A DNA stretch of 64,000 bases, from the NCBI RefSeq assembly GCF_026627255.1, contig NZ_JAPNLM010000011.1, positions 1-64,000 of the forward strand, read 5' to 3'. Each line of letters begins with the position of its first letter. The stretch's first letter is position 1. The position numbers and the translations under genes were made by a program. Below are positions 1 through 8,740 of the stretch, piece by piece. Under the pieces are notes generated by a model. The model was given only the letters and a program-made list of their open reading frames with translations, made no database searches and had not been told where the DNA came from. The stretch is from Streptomyces antarcticus. GTDB taxonomy: Bacteria > Actinomycetota > Actinomycetes > Streptomycetales > Streptomycetaceae.

Positions 1-122
1 ACCGGGGACCCTGGCGTCTCCCCGGACCGGACTTGCACCGGCTGGCTATCCTGAGCTTGACGTCCGGTTACAGCACCCACACCCCTTCTGAGCTGCGATG
101 ATGCCCGGACTGCTGGACGTAC

Positions 123-1704
123 GCTTGGCGTTTATCCTCTGCGGGCTTGGTGTTCCTTGATCGACTCGGCGCGTTTGATCGTCTTGCCGACGCTGTGATG
201 GCTGGCCCGCTGGTTGTTCTTCGATCCGGAGGGTCGTCCGGGGCCGGGTCGGGACGGTTTCGGTGCGGCTGCCGGACGGGCCGCGGTCGCACGGACGTTG
301 CGAAACCCCCGCCTGACCCGGGCAGGGGTGAGGCGACGAGGTTCGGTTCGTCGTTCCCAGGGCCGCCGGAGGTCTTCCGTGAGAGGCCGGGCGAGACAGA
401 GCTGGGTATGTGCGGCGATGATCAACCAGGTCCACAGATCGGCGGTGTCGGCGCGGCGGACCTTCGGTGCAGTCCATCCGAGGGTCTGTTTCATCAGCCG
501 GAAGGTGTGCTCCAGGTCGAAGCGGCGGAGGAACGACTGCCACCACCGGTCCACGTCCGCCGATGTGGCCGAGGTTGCGGAGCACCACAGCCAGACCGGT
601 TTCGGGTCGCGGTCGCCCGGCAGGTACTCCACCGTCAGGCGCATCAATGTGCCGTGCAGGACGGGTAGTTCCTCTTCCGCGTGCTCCAGCCAGGGGCCGC
701 GGTGGGTGAGACGGGGATGCACACGGTTCCAGGCCATCGTCTTGGCCGTGCCGTAAGCGGGTGGTGTTCGTGGCGGTGGTGACGTCGGGCTGGTGCCAGG
801 TGTCGGGCTTGGCGAAGGTGAGGACGCCGCCGTGCCGGCGGGGCCGTCCGCCTTTCGGTCCGGAGCGGGCGGGGCCCGGGTCGCGGAGCATGAGGCGGTC
901 CGAGCTCAGTCGTCCGAGCAGCACGACGGGCAGGTCCCGCAGGGAGTGGGAGAGGTAGGTGACGTCGTAGCCGGCGTCCATCACGATCAGGATCTCGGGG
1001 TCACCCGGCTTCCAGTGCGCCGCGTCGGTCAGGCGTTCCACGACCTCGCGGAGCTGGGCGGCGGTGGCGAGTGTCGCGTCGTCCGTGGGTCCGAGCCGCA
1101 GGGCGTCCAGTAGCCGGCACCAGGAGGTGCGGCCTGTTTCCAGGGCGGCGACGAAGGAGTACGGCCAGCCCGGGATGAACTGGTCCGTTTTGCGGTCGCC
1201 CCGTCCGTAGACGTGGCAGAACAGCCGGTCGTCGCTGGTGGGAGCGTCGGGGCGGAGCCAGTTGCTCACGTCCACGGCCAGGACGATCCGCCCGTCGGCC
1301 GTCTTCGGCAGCGGTAGGCCGGCCAGAGCGCGTCGCAGACGCGTCGGTTCGATCCAGCCCCGGTCCAGCCCCGAATACAAGGCGCTGTGTCCGCGCCGGT
1401 GCTCGGCCGTCAGCGACAGTTCGACCAGGGTGTTCACCGGCCCGTCCGCACACAGCACCGCGTCGGTGAGCTCGAAGAGCGCGTCAGCCCGAGCATACAG
1501 GCAGTCGTAGAACTCGACACGAAAGCGGGACAACACATCCAACGCCTCGCGTCCGGACACGTCGGCAGACAGACTCATACACAGCGGCCGTTCTCTGATG
1601 CTTTGTGACTCGACATCTCGAAGCGTGGAGAACGGCCGCCTCCGCTGTCCCGGGAAACACCGCAGATCAGCAGGTCGGGTGACGAGCGACAATAAACGCC
1701 AAGC
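123..1704 (-). mobile_element. Decayed insertion sequence with 13-bp inverted repeats
   Basis: An element of about 1.58 kb. The 13 bases GCTTGGCGTTTAT (123-135) are repeated exactly inverted at 1692-1704, immediately outside the transposase reading frame, so these are probably the inner parts of the terminal repeats. I could not find a convincing target duplication. The transposase it carries is frameshifted, so the copy is probably immobile by itself. Bases 1-122 to its left hold nothing I recognise. Confidence 0.7.
132..1578 (-). pseudogene. DDE-type transposase, frameshifted
   Basis: The N-terminal two thirds (starting MSLSADVSGREAL, ATG ending at 1578) contain a DDE/RNase H-like core: AVDVSNW gives a first acidic residue and IVMDAGYDV a second. 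The frame breaks near position 755, where one extra base lies between the codons for NTTR and YGTAK. The C-terminal part (AKTMAWNRVHPRL to the TAA at 132-134) continues in another frame and includes the LEHTFRLMKQTLGW stretch with the likely catalytic Glu. Removing one base restores a single protein of about 480 aa. It resembles a transposase type common in Streptomyces; I do not assign an IS family. Confidence is high that it is a transposase and that this copy is broken. Confidence 0.8.
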
Positions 1705-1718
1705 TTAGGGCGCGCCCT

Positions 1719-2621
1719 TTACTCCCACTCTGCGGCCCCTCGAAGGAGGTTGTGGTCAGACATGTTCGCACTCTTGCCCAAGGCGTCGCCCTGGACGTTC
1801 CGGAAGTGGTCCGCCGAGACGAAGATGTAGTCCAGCTTCCCGTTGGCGTGCGTGGTCTCTCCGGAGCGGCAGTAGATGCCGGTGCAGTTGGGGGTGAAGT
1901 AGTCCTGGTCGCTCTCGTCGACCTCCCCGTAGCGGCCCGTACCTCCCTGGAATCCGTAGAACTCGCTCATCTCGGCGCTGGTGGCGGCTGCGTTGAAGTC
2001 TCCCCCCAGGATCACGGGCAGGTTCCCCGCCCACTCGTCGACCTTCGCGCGGACCGCCTTGGCCTGCGCGAGGCGGCCGGCGTCGCCGACATGCGACAGA
2101 TGCGTCACGCAGGACAGCGTCGTGCGTCCCTCGATCGCACCCTTGGCGCAGAGCAGACCGCGAGGGTTACCGTCCTCCGGGTTGGCCGGCAGTGCGAAGG
2201 TCAGCCGTTCCACGGAGGCGGTCTTGACGAAGATCGCCAGCCCGATGCGCAGGTCGGGGTTGTCCGTGTCCCACTCGCCGCACCCCTTGACGTTGCTCGT
2301 CGCGTACCAAGCGGGCGCGTATCCGGTGAGCTTGTCGCGCAGGGCTTCGTACTGGTCGTAGCAGATCTCGGTGAGCATGACGGAGTCCGCGGACCAGTTG
2401 TCCATGGAGGTCTTGATCGTCTCGCCCCACTGATCCTTCGAGACACGGTCGTCGCAGGCAGCGCCGCAGGCGTTGTAGGTCAGCATCCGCACGGAGGGAG
2501 CAGTCGACCCCGAGACGATGTCGGCCTGCGCGGACGCGGCCGTGCCGAAAGCCGTCAGTAGGACGGCAGCGGTGAGGGTCAGCATCCGCCGGACGGCTTT
2601 GAGCAGCAAAGATTTGGACAC
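1719..2621 (-). CDS. Secreted endonuclease/exonuclease/phosphatase-family protein
   Basis: About 300 aa, with a signal peptide (positive KAVRR, then the hydrophobic LTLTAAVLLTAFGTAASA) and a DNase I-like fold. Family landmarks are LTYNACG near the N-terminus, the acidic LTEICYDQY (metal-binding Glu), GGDFNA in the middle, LDYIF, and the terminal SDHNLL with the catalytic Asp-His pair. The family cleaves phosphodiesters or phosphomonoesters in nucleic acids, phosphoinositides or sphingomyelin; the substrate cannot be read from the sequence. Six cysteines after the signal peptide fit an exported protein. I chose GTG at 2621; an ATG twelve codons further in would give a shorter signal peptide. 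It reads alone toward the IS end. Confidence 0.75.
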   Translation of the reverse strand: MSKSLLLKAVRRMLTLTAAVLLTAFGTAASAQADIVSGSTAPSVRMLTYNACGAACDDRVSKDQWGETIKTSMDNWSADSVMLTEICYDQYEALRDKLTGYAPAWYATSNVKGCGEWDTDNPDLRIGLAIFVKTASVERLTFALPANPEDGNPRGLLCAKGAIEGRTTLSCVTHLSHVGDAGRLAQAKAVRAKVDEWAGNLPVILGGDFNAAATSAEMSEFYGFQGGTGRYGEVDESDQDYFTPNCTGIYCRSGETTHANGKLDYIFVSADHFRNVQGDALGKSANMSDHNLLRGAAEWE

Positions 2622-2965
2622 GGTTACCGGATTTCTCTTTGTGTGTGCCAGGTACGCGCCAGCGGCGGACAGCTCGCTGTTACCGGCCGAGAGCACCCAG
2701 GAGGATGGTGGAATGTGATTCCGTTGCCTGATAGGTGCGCAGGGCGCCCAGCGTTGCTTGTCGTGGAGACACAGAAAACCGCGAGATGCGGACACTTCTG
2801 TGTTCATGACGACCCCGACGGCCAGTGGCGCCGGGGGGTTGCATCCGTCTCGCCTGCAAGGGCGGCCTGATCAACTGTATTGCGGTGGGAAACTGCGTCG
2901 AACTAGTCGACGTTTAGCGTCTGGTGCATGTCCACGGCGGACATGAGAGGTCGACTTCGACCTAC

Positions 2966-3009
2966 GGCTGCGGGGCCCCCGGGTGTCTGCCCCGGAGGTC
3001 CCCGCAGCC
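2966..3009. terminator. Stem-loop terminator between 1719 and 3078 genes
   Basis: GGCTGCGGGG (2966-2975) pairs perfectly with CCCCGCAGCC (3000-3009), with a further G/C-rich pairing inside the loop. It lies 69 bases past the stop of the leftward gene ending at 3078 and fits a terminator for it. The rest of 2622-3077 shows no gene. Confidence 0.6.
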
Positions 3010-3077
3010 ATGATCCGGGCGTTCTAGGCAGCTCGCTCTGTGCGAGAGCCGCTCGAAATCCCGGGGGTGGCGAAGGG

Positions 3078-4577
3078 TCAGACGACGCGGGCGGCGGAGA
3101 TCGGGCGGGCCGAGGTGGCGTACGTCTTGTCCGACCCGGAGTTGACGCTCCAGCGGTACGCTGAGAACTCGCCGGTCGCGTTCGAGGCGTAGAACATCAT
3201 GTGTCCGATGCCGACGCCCTTGAAGTTCAACGACCGGGATTCGTCGAGATTGTCGACCATCCTCGAGTCGGGGTAGGGCTCGTAGGTGGACAGGCCGAAG
3301 ACACCATGGGGTGCGGCTGTGCTGTCGATGACCTCGACCGCGTACTGCGTCTGGTTCGGGAGATTCACCGACCCTGTGAAGACGCCCTTGACCTCCCGGA
3401 CCATGACGATGTGCCCGGTGTTGTTCGGGACGGCGCCCTGATAGTCCACCGCGATGAGATCGCCCGGCTGCAGGTCGGCCACCTTGCGGATCTTCTTGAA
3501 GTGGGGGCCGGGGTCGGCATCGAATCCGACGCGGTAGTCTGCGGCCTCCGGGCCGGCGTCACCGAAGTGGTCCTTGAAGTACGTTCCGGTGGTCGCGGCC
3601 CACGCCGGGTACGTCTGCCGGAGCACCCTGGTGATGAACGACGAACACCGGGCGCGGGCGATCCACGTCGTGGGATCGGCGGGCGAGCCCCAGACGACCT
3701 CGGGTGTTTCGCCGATGAGATAGTCGTTGTTGTGCCGGGCCGTCTTCCCGCTGATGACGGATATCTCATCGGCCGTCAGCGCCCGGTTGTACGCGCGGAC
3801 GTCATCGATGCTGCCGTGCCACCGGTTCGCCGGTGCACCATCCCACTTGGCCCGTCCGATATTGAACCCCTGGGTAGCGGCCCAAGCGATCGTCGCGTCA
3901 GTGCCGCTGCTCTCCTGGATGCCATTGACGTGGATCCGGAGGTTGCCCTTGTCCCACACGCCAGTCAGGTGAACCCACTGGCCGGGCACGACAGGGGTCG
4001 TCGCGAACACCTCTGCCTTGGCCTTCTGGTCCTCGCTGCGCACCTTGAACGCCCACTTCCGGGCGATGTCGTCGTACATCAGCAGGAAGCGGCTGGTCTT
4101 AACGCCGTCCTGGCTGACCGCCGTGTAGGGGTTCGCTTCCAGCGGCGCCGGGTTCGCGGGATCGTCGGACAGTCGCACCCACGCGGCGACGGTGAAGGGT
4201 GCCGTGGTGTCGAGCACGGTGTTCGTAGACGCATACGCCGCGGAGGAGCCGTCGAAACTCAGCTCGCCACCCGCGCGCAGCTTCGTCCAGCTCGCGCCCG
4301 AACCCAGCGCGACGGACCGCTCGAAACCCGACCGGTCTGCGCCGTTGCCGTCCAGCGGCCAATGACCCGTCAGGCCGGCCGGCAGGTATCCGGCGGCCAG
4401 CATGCGCTGGTACTGGACCATCTGCTCGGCCTGCACCAAATGCGGTACCGAGACTGGCGTGAAGGGAGTAGTCAGCGTCTCCGCAGCCTCGGCCACCCCC
4501 GCGGTCCGCGCCACACCCACAAGCGCCCCGGCCCCCGCAATGGCCGCCCCGCCCAACAGACTTCGTCTGCTTACCAT
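3078..4577 (-). CDS. Secreted LamG-domain protein with C-terminal papain-like fold domain
   Basis: 499 aa. The N-terminus MVSRRSLLGGAAIAGAGALVG looks like a twin-arginine (Tat) signal. Residues about 65-275 form a LamG/concanavalin-like jelly roll: GLTGHWPLDG opens it, then WTKLRAGGELSFDG, FTVAAWVRL, WVHLTGVWD, and IDDVRAYNRALTADEI closes it. Residues about 310-440 look like an NlpC/P60- or CHAP-like papain fold: Cys in RARCSSF is the candidate nucleophile, LQPGDLIAVDY is the typical P60 turn, and TGHIVMV supplies the candidate His. The combination suggests an exported hydrolase tethered to a glycan or cell wall. The catalytic assignment is an inference. It is monocistronic, with a terminator downstream. 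Confidence 0.65.
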   Translation of the reverse strand: MVSRRSLLGGAAIAGAGALVGVARTAGVAEAAETLTTPFTPVSVPHLVQAEQMVQYQRMLAAGYLPAGLTGHWPLDGNGADRSGFERSVALGSGASWTKLRAGGELSFDGSSAAYASTNTVLDTTAPFTVAAWVRLSDDPANPAPLEANPYTAVSQDGVKTSRFLLMYDDIARKWAFKVRSEDQKAKAEVFATTPVVPGQWVHLTGVWDKGNLRIHVNGIQESSGTDATIAWAATQGFNIGRAKWDGAPANRWHGSIDDVRAYNRALTADEISVISGKTARHNNDYLIGETPEVVWGSPADPTTWIARARCSSFITRVLRQTYPAWAATTGTYFKDHFGDAGPEAADYRVGFDADPGPHFKKIRKVADLQPGDLIAVDYQGAVPNNTGHIVMVREVKGVFTGSVNLPNQTQYAVEVIDSTAAPHGVFGLSTYEPYPDSRMVDNLDESRSLNFKGVGIGHMMFYASNATGEFSAYRWSVNSGSDKTYATSARPISAARVV

Positions 4578-5181
4578 TTCCCTGCCCCCAAGATCAAACC
4601 GAGTCCGAAGCCAGAGTTTACGGGCTGTTCCTTCAGCTGCTGCCAGGAGCGGACGTCGCCCGCATCACAGGCGGACGGACCACGCGAACAGGCGTTGACC
4701 TGTCCTTCAACGCGGATCACACGGCAGGCGCCGCGTCTTGAGACCACACGGCACCTCAACGGTCGAGCGGGGTTCGAACCGCTCCAGCAAGATCTGCGCC
4801 GGAACCCCGATCTCCTACAGCACGACGAAGGCCCAAGTGGGGTTCTGCGAAAAGACGGAACGGGATCTCGCCGCCGTCACCGCCGGCCTGACGCTGCCCT
4901 GGAGCTCCGGCGTGCCCCGGGGCCGTCAGCCGCGGCACCGCAAGGGGGAGCGGTTGTGCATCTGACGCGACGATATGGATAAACGATTCAGCAGCCGCCC
5001 GGTTACGGCCACCGTCCAAGCGGCACGCACCATCGTGGCCGCGGCGGGTCAGCCGCTGCTGCATGCCCTCGGCGAACCCGGACGTCGGCGAGGGGGAAGC
5101 GCAGCCGGGGAAGCGCAGTGGGCCAGCGCACGAATTCCTGGATGAACAGCTTCGGCAAGCTCCGCCGCTGCAACGAGCGAC
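4578..5181. other. Gene-free stretch, possible old transposase debris
   Basis: No frame here has convincing start, RBS and codon use. On the plus strand about 4765-4870, two frames together read FEP, then CAGTPISYST, which recalls the start of IS3-type OrfB proteins (GVEPIC..L..AGTPI..STYY). If real it is a heavily decayed fragment. Otherwise I see nothing. Confidence 0.25.
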
Positions 5182-5184
5182 TTA

Positions 5185-5449
5185 GAGGTCGTTTTCTGCT
5201 GGTTTATGTCACTCCCTGAGCCTCAGTGGTTCGCTCCAACCTCCGGCGTTTCGGATCTGGTTGCGTCTGAGCGGCACGAAGCGCCACGGTCGCCATCTTT
5301 TGGAACGAGACAGACTCTGCAGGATGAGACGGGAAATTCGGGCCTCCCATACTCTCCGGCAGACGCTTGAACTCCTCCACACCCTCGAGTGATCTCACGC
5401 CACAGCGGCATATCGGTATCAAACAGGCTTTACCGATGAAAACGACCTC
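5185..5449. mobile_element. 265-bp MITE-like element, IS5-related
   Basis: GAGGTCGTTTTC at the left end is repeated exactly inverted (GAAAACGACCTC) at the right end, and the element is flanked by TTA at 5182-5184 and 5450-5452. There is no transposase frame. The ends match those of the IS5-type element at 6555-7413 (GACGTCGTTT / AAACGACCTC), and the interior shares the stretch GGATCTGGTTG with it. This suggests an internally deleted, non-autonomous derivative of that IS. Confidence 0.6.
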
Positions 5450-5452
5450 TTA

Positions 5453-6551
5453 GTGGGCGTTTACATAGCACTTTTCTAGTATGCGAGATTTGTTCATGCC
5501 CCAGTTTGATCGCCTTTGCCCGGTAGGAGGTGTGCATCCCCACCCGGATCACGAACCCGCCTGCCCGTCTCGTTCGCTTCCGTGTCTCGAAGTCCGTCTG
5601 GTTTGAAGACGCCCCAGAATCGCCGGACAGTCAGCGGAACCACACCCTCCGGACTCAGTCATGTACACGCTGTGCCGTGAGCGAGCGCAAGCCCTACCCC
5701 AGCGACCTGTCCGACGCCCGATGGGCCCTGATCGAGCCTACGCTGACGGCCTGGCGAAATGCCCGGCTCGAACGCCGTCCCACAGGAAAGCCAGCCAGGG
5801 TCGAGTTACGGGACGTGTTCAACGCGATCCTCTACATCAACCGCACGGGAATCCCCTGGAAATACCTCCCGCACGACTTCCCCAGCCACGGCACCGTCTA
5901 CGCCTACTACGCAGCCTGGCGCGACGAGGGAATCTTCGCTCAACTCAACTACGACCTCACCGGTCTCGCCCGCGTCAAGGAAGGCCGCAAAGCCGAGCCG
6001 ACCGCCTCGGTCATCGACACCAGAGCGTCAAAACCTCCACCAACGTGCCCCTGACCAGCCAAGGAGCCGACGCCGCGAAGAAGATCGTCGGACGAAAACG
6101 CGGCATCCTCACCGACACAATCGGCCTCATTCTCGCCGTGACCGTCGCCAGCGCCGGCCTCTCCGAGAACGCCATGGGGATACGCCTCCTCGATCAGGCG
6201 AAAGCCGCCTACCCGACCATTGCGAAAAGCTGGGTCGACACCGGCTTCAAGAACACCGTCATCGAGCACGGCGCCCGCCTCGGAATCGACGTCGAAGTCG
6301 TCAACCGCAACCCCGAAAAGCGCGGCTTCCACGTGGTGAAAAGACGCTGGGTGGTAGAGCGGAGCATCGGCTGGATCATGATGCACCGCCGTCTGGCCCG
6401 CGACTACGAGACCCTCACCACCAGCTCCGAAGCCATGATCCACATCGCCTCCATCGACAACCTCGCCAAGCGCATAACGGACGAAACCACACCAACCTGG
6501 CGAGGAACCTACTAGGGCATAATCGGCAATCCGCCTAGATCAAACGCCCTC
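5453..6551 (+). mobile_element. IS5-family insertion sequence A
   Basis: The ends GTGGGCGTTT (5453-5462) and its near-inverse AAACGCCCTC (6542-6551) are flanked by TTA at 5450-5452 and 6552-6554, a 3-bp target duplication as expected for some IS5 groups. The left TTA is also the right TTA of the MITE, and the right TTA is the left flank of the next IS. It carries the broken transposase 5677-6515. Confidence 0.65.
5677..6515 (+). pseudogene. IS5-family transposase, one-base deletion
   Basis: GTG start at 5677 gives SERKPYPSDLSDARWALIEP, the usual N-terminus of this Streptomyces IS5 group. The first Asp of the DDE triad is in SVIDT, the second in WVDTGFKN and the Glu in VVERSIGW. The frame breaks at 6020/6021, where GACACC-AGAGCG lacks one C relative to the expected DTQSVKTSTN. 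The rest (SVKTSTNVPLTSQGA to the stop at 6515) is in the next frame. No slippery A-run is present at the break, so it looks like mutation rather than programmed frameshifting. Confidence 0.8.
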
Positions 6552-6554
6552 TTA

Positions 6555-7413
6555 GACGTCGTTTCTTATGGCGTGATCGTTCGTTGAACCGTGCATGACG
6601 GATCTGGTTGAGCGGCTGGTGCCGGAGGAGTTGTGGGTGCTGTTCCGGCGGGTGGTACCGCCGACGGAGGTCATACGTCCGCAGGGGTGGCGGCCGGCGT
6701 CGAGCGGGCGACCGCGCGGCATTGGCCGCGATCATCTTCGTGGCGACCTCGGGCTGCACCTGGCGGCAGCTGCCGCCGGTGTTCGGCCCAAGCTGGCAGA
6801 CGGTCTACCGGCGCTTCGCCCAGTGGAGCCGGGTCCGGGTCTGGGCCCGCCTCCACCGCGTCATCCTCGACGAACTCGGGGCCCGCGGGGAACTGGACTG
6901 GTCGCGCTGCGCGATCGATTCGGTCAGCATGCGGGCTGCAAAAGGGGGCCTCTGACGTGACCGAATCCGACCGATCGTGGCAAGCCTGGATCGAAAATCC
7001 ACCTGATCGCCGACCGGAACGGACTGCCGCTCTCGCTGGGCATTTCCGGCGCGAACATGCACGACAGCCTCGGTCTTGAACCACTCGTGCGGGGCATCCC
7101 ACCGATCCGGTCCCGGCGAGGACCCCGTCGACGGCGCCCCGCCAAGCTCCACGGAGACAAGGGCTACGGCTATGACCACCTGCGTCGATGGCTCCGCAAA
7201 CGCGGCATCCGCCACCGCATCGCCCGCAAGGGCATCGAATCCTCACAACGGCTCGGCCGCCACCGGTGGGTCGTCGAACGGACCGTGTCCTGGCTCGCCG
7301 GCTGCCGTCGGCTCCACCGCCGCTACGAGCGCAAGGCAGAACACTTCCTGGCCTTCGTCGGCATAGCCGCAGCCCTCATCTGTCACCGTCGCCTCACCAA
7401 ATGAAACGACCTC
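6555..7413 (+). mobile_element. IS5-family insertion sequence B
   Basis: An 859-bp element with ends GACGTCGTTT (6555-6564) and AAACGACCTC (7404-7413), nine of ten bases inverted. Its left flank is TTA (6552-6554). The right flank reads TAC, so the duplication is imperfect or the target was altered by the neighbouring insertions. It carries the multiply broken transposase below. Confidence 0.65.
6595..7404 (+). pseudogene. IS5-family transposase with two frameshifts and a stop
   Basis: The protein begins MTDLVERLVPEELW. It loses one base in a G-run near 6688, continues as DRAALAAIIFVATSGCTWRQ through the first catalytic Asp (CAIDSVS), loses another base near 6948, meets TGA at about 6956 where a Gly codon is expected, then resumes as GNGLPLSLGISGANMHDS-type sequence to CHRRLTK and stop at 7404. 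The second Asp (HGDKGY) and the Glu (VVERTVSW) are still present. It is inactive as read. Confidence 0.8.
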
Positions 7414-7415
7414 TA

Positions 7416-8159
7416 CAGTAACGAGCTGGTGCGTGTATTGATAGACCCTGCCGACTCCATGCCAGCCGGAACCGACCCAGCCGCGCTCGTGGCGGTACTG
7501 GACGCGCCACGGGTGCCGATGAGGGAACAGCCCGAGACGGCCAGGCTCGGCACGAAGGCCACCATCAACCTCCCTCAGGGTGCCGAGCGAAACTGGACGT
7601 GGCCAGGCTCGGCGCACTGGGCGAGTCGAAGTCGTTGCCTCGACGGTGGGGCCGTTGGAGAAGATACGCCCGTCGCGCGGCGGCGACGTCGCCGGTAGCT
7701 GCCACACCGACCGCCTCGCCAAGCTCCTACGCACCCAGCTCCCCGCCGACCACGGGCCCGGCCGCCCCGGAATCCCCCCGGCGGAGGCCCATGAAAGAGA
7801 GGTGTCGCGGGCGGGGAGCCGGGCGCGCGTGAGTCGGCCCCGAGCAGTGGGTCATAGCTCGGCAGCCGACATGACTCTGGCCAGGAAGAGGTCTCCGGGC
7901 GTGCCGGAGCCAGCTGGGCCGTCTTCTTCCACGTCTCGCCTTCTCTTCGCCACGTGAGACGGTGACAGTCCGTGATGGTCGCCGATCGATGGAGCAGGCC
8001 GTCCGCCAATAGTCGTATGCGGCAGGCGTTGAATCGCGACGGTCGATGTGGGGAGTCGCGTCGTTTGGGCGTCCCGGCAGCCGGGGTGGTCCTCCTACCG
8101 TGACAGGTACAACGACGACGAGAGCCGACGGCGTTGCAGATGGGCGAGAGAGGAGCGTC
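7416..8159. other. Gene-free stretch
   Basis: About 740 bases between the IS cluster and the ABC ATPase wreck. Several frames stay open in G/C-rich sequence, but none has consistent codon use or a recognisable product. On the minus strand near 7860-7950 one frame reads GSGTPGDLFLARVMSAAEL and stop, which could be the tail of a lost gene. I cannot name it. Confidence 0.4.
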
Positions 8160-8212
8160 ATGAGCGACGGCAGTCTGGAGGCCAAGGACCTGACCAAGCG
8201 CTATGGCCGGAG

Positions 8213-8455
8213 TTCGGCTTCCTCGTATCTCGTCTGTGCCTCGACGAAGGGCACGTTGACGTAGGTGACCTTGATGCGGGGGCTCGCGTGCTCGAACTCT
8301 TCGACCAGCGCCTTGAAGGCCGGTGCTTCCTTGTCCGCTTCGGAGGTGTCCCACCAGGTGATCGTGACCGGAGCGCCTGCGGAGGCGTCGGAGCAGGCTG
8401 CCGCGGAGAGGACGAGTGTCGCCGCGGTGACGGCCACCGTTAGGACACGGTGCAT
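8213..8455 (-). pseudogene. Sugar-binding lipoprotein, N-terminal fragment
   Basis: Begins MHRVLTVAVTAATLVLSAAAC, a lipoprotein signal with lipobox Cys, followed by VTITWWDTSEADKEAP and FEHASPRIKVTYVNVPF, the usual opening of an extracellular solute-binding protein of family 1. The RBS is AGGAG. It ends after about 80 residues at the junction with the ATPase start (8208-8218), so most of the protein is lost. Confidence 0.7.
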
Positions 8456-8530
8456 GGGAACTCCTTGAGAAGGTGTCGGGCCGGATCGCGTTCCGGCTCG
8501 GTGGGCCGTGTACGGGATGAGAAACCGGTG

Positions 8531-8569
8531 AGCCCTCCTCCGGGGCCGGTGCAGCCCCGGAGGAGGGCT
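8531..8569. terminator. Strong stem-loop terminator
   Basis: A 16-bp perfect stem (8531-8546 with 8554-8569) and 7-nt loop. It sits between the tail fragment ending at 8620 and the lipoprotein fragment starting at 8455, both leftward, so the original order gene - terminator - binding-protein gene survives in this inverted segment. Confidence 0.75.
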
Positions 8570-8619
8570 TGCTGCGTGACGACCCCGTAAGTCGGCACAC
8601 AGCTGCGGCGTCTAGCGGG

Positions 8620-8740
8620 TCAGGATTTCTTGAAGACGGTGACGGCGAGCGGGTCGGCGCTGGTGCTGGTGGAGTCGCCAGAATCAGCCACATGCCGGCG
8701 CTCTCCGCGCAGCACGAAGGCACCAGACCCCTGTAAGTCG
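8620..8740 (-). pseudogene. C-terminal fragment of an unidentified protein
   Basis: The minus strand reads about 40 residues ending DSGDSTSTSADPLAVTVFKKS and stop at 8620, followed by the terminator at 8531-8569. GSGAFVLRGERRHV upstream looks like the beta-rich tail of a Streptomyces glycosidase, but the family is not decidable. The 5' end is lost at the junction with the ATPase remnant (about 8740-8800). Confidence 0.4.

Noticed and set aside
3201..4982. A plus-strand frame open for almost 600 codons over the LamG gene
   Set aside because: It is the antisense of the 3078-4577 gene; its composition (Arg/Asp/Val-rich, no domain) is that of a G/C-bias shadow, while the minus strand has a signal peptide and recognisable folds.
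5677..6515. Programmed frameshifting in the IS A transposase
   Set aside because: No A- or T-run slippery sequence or overlap geometry at the break; it is a single missing base inside a conserved codon block.
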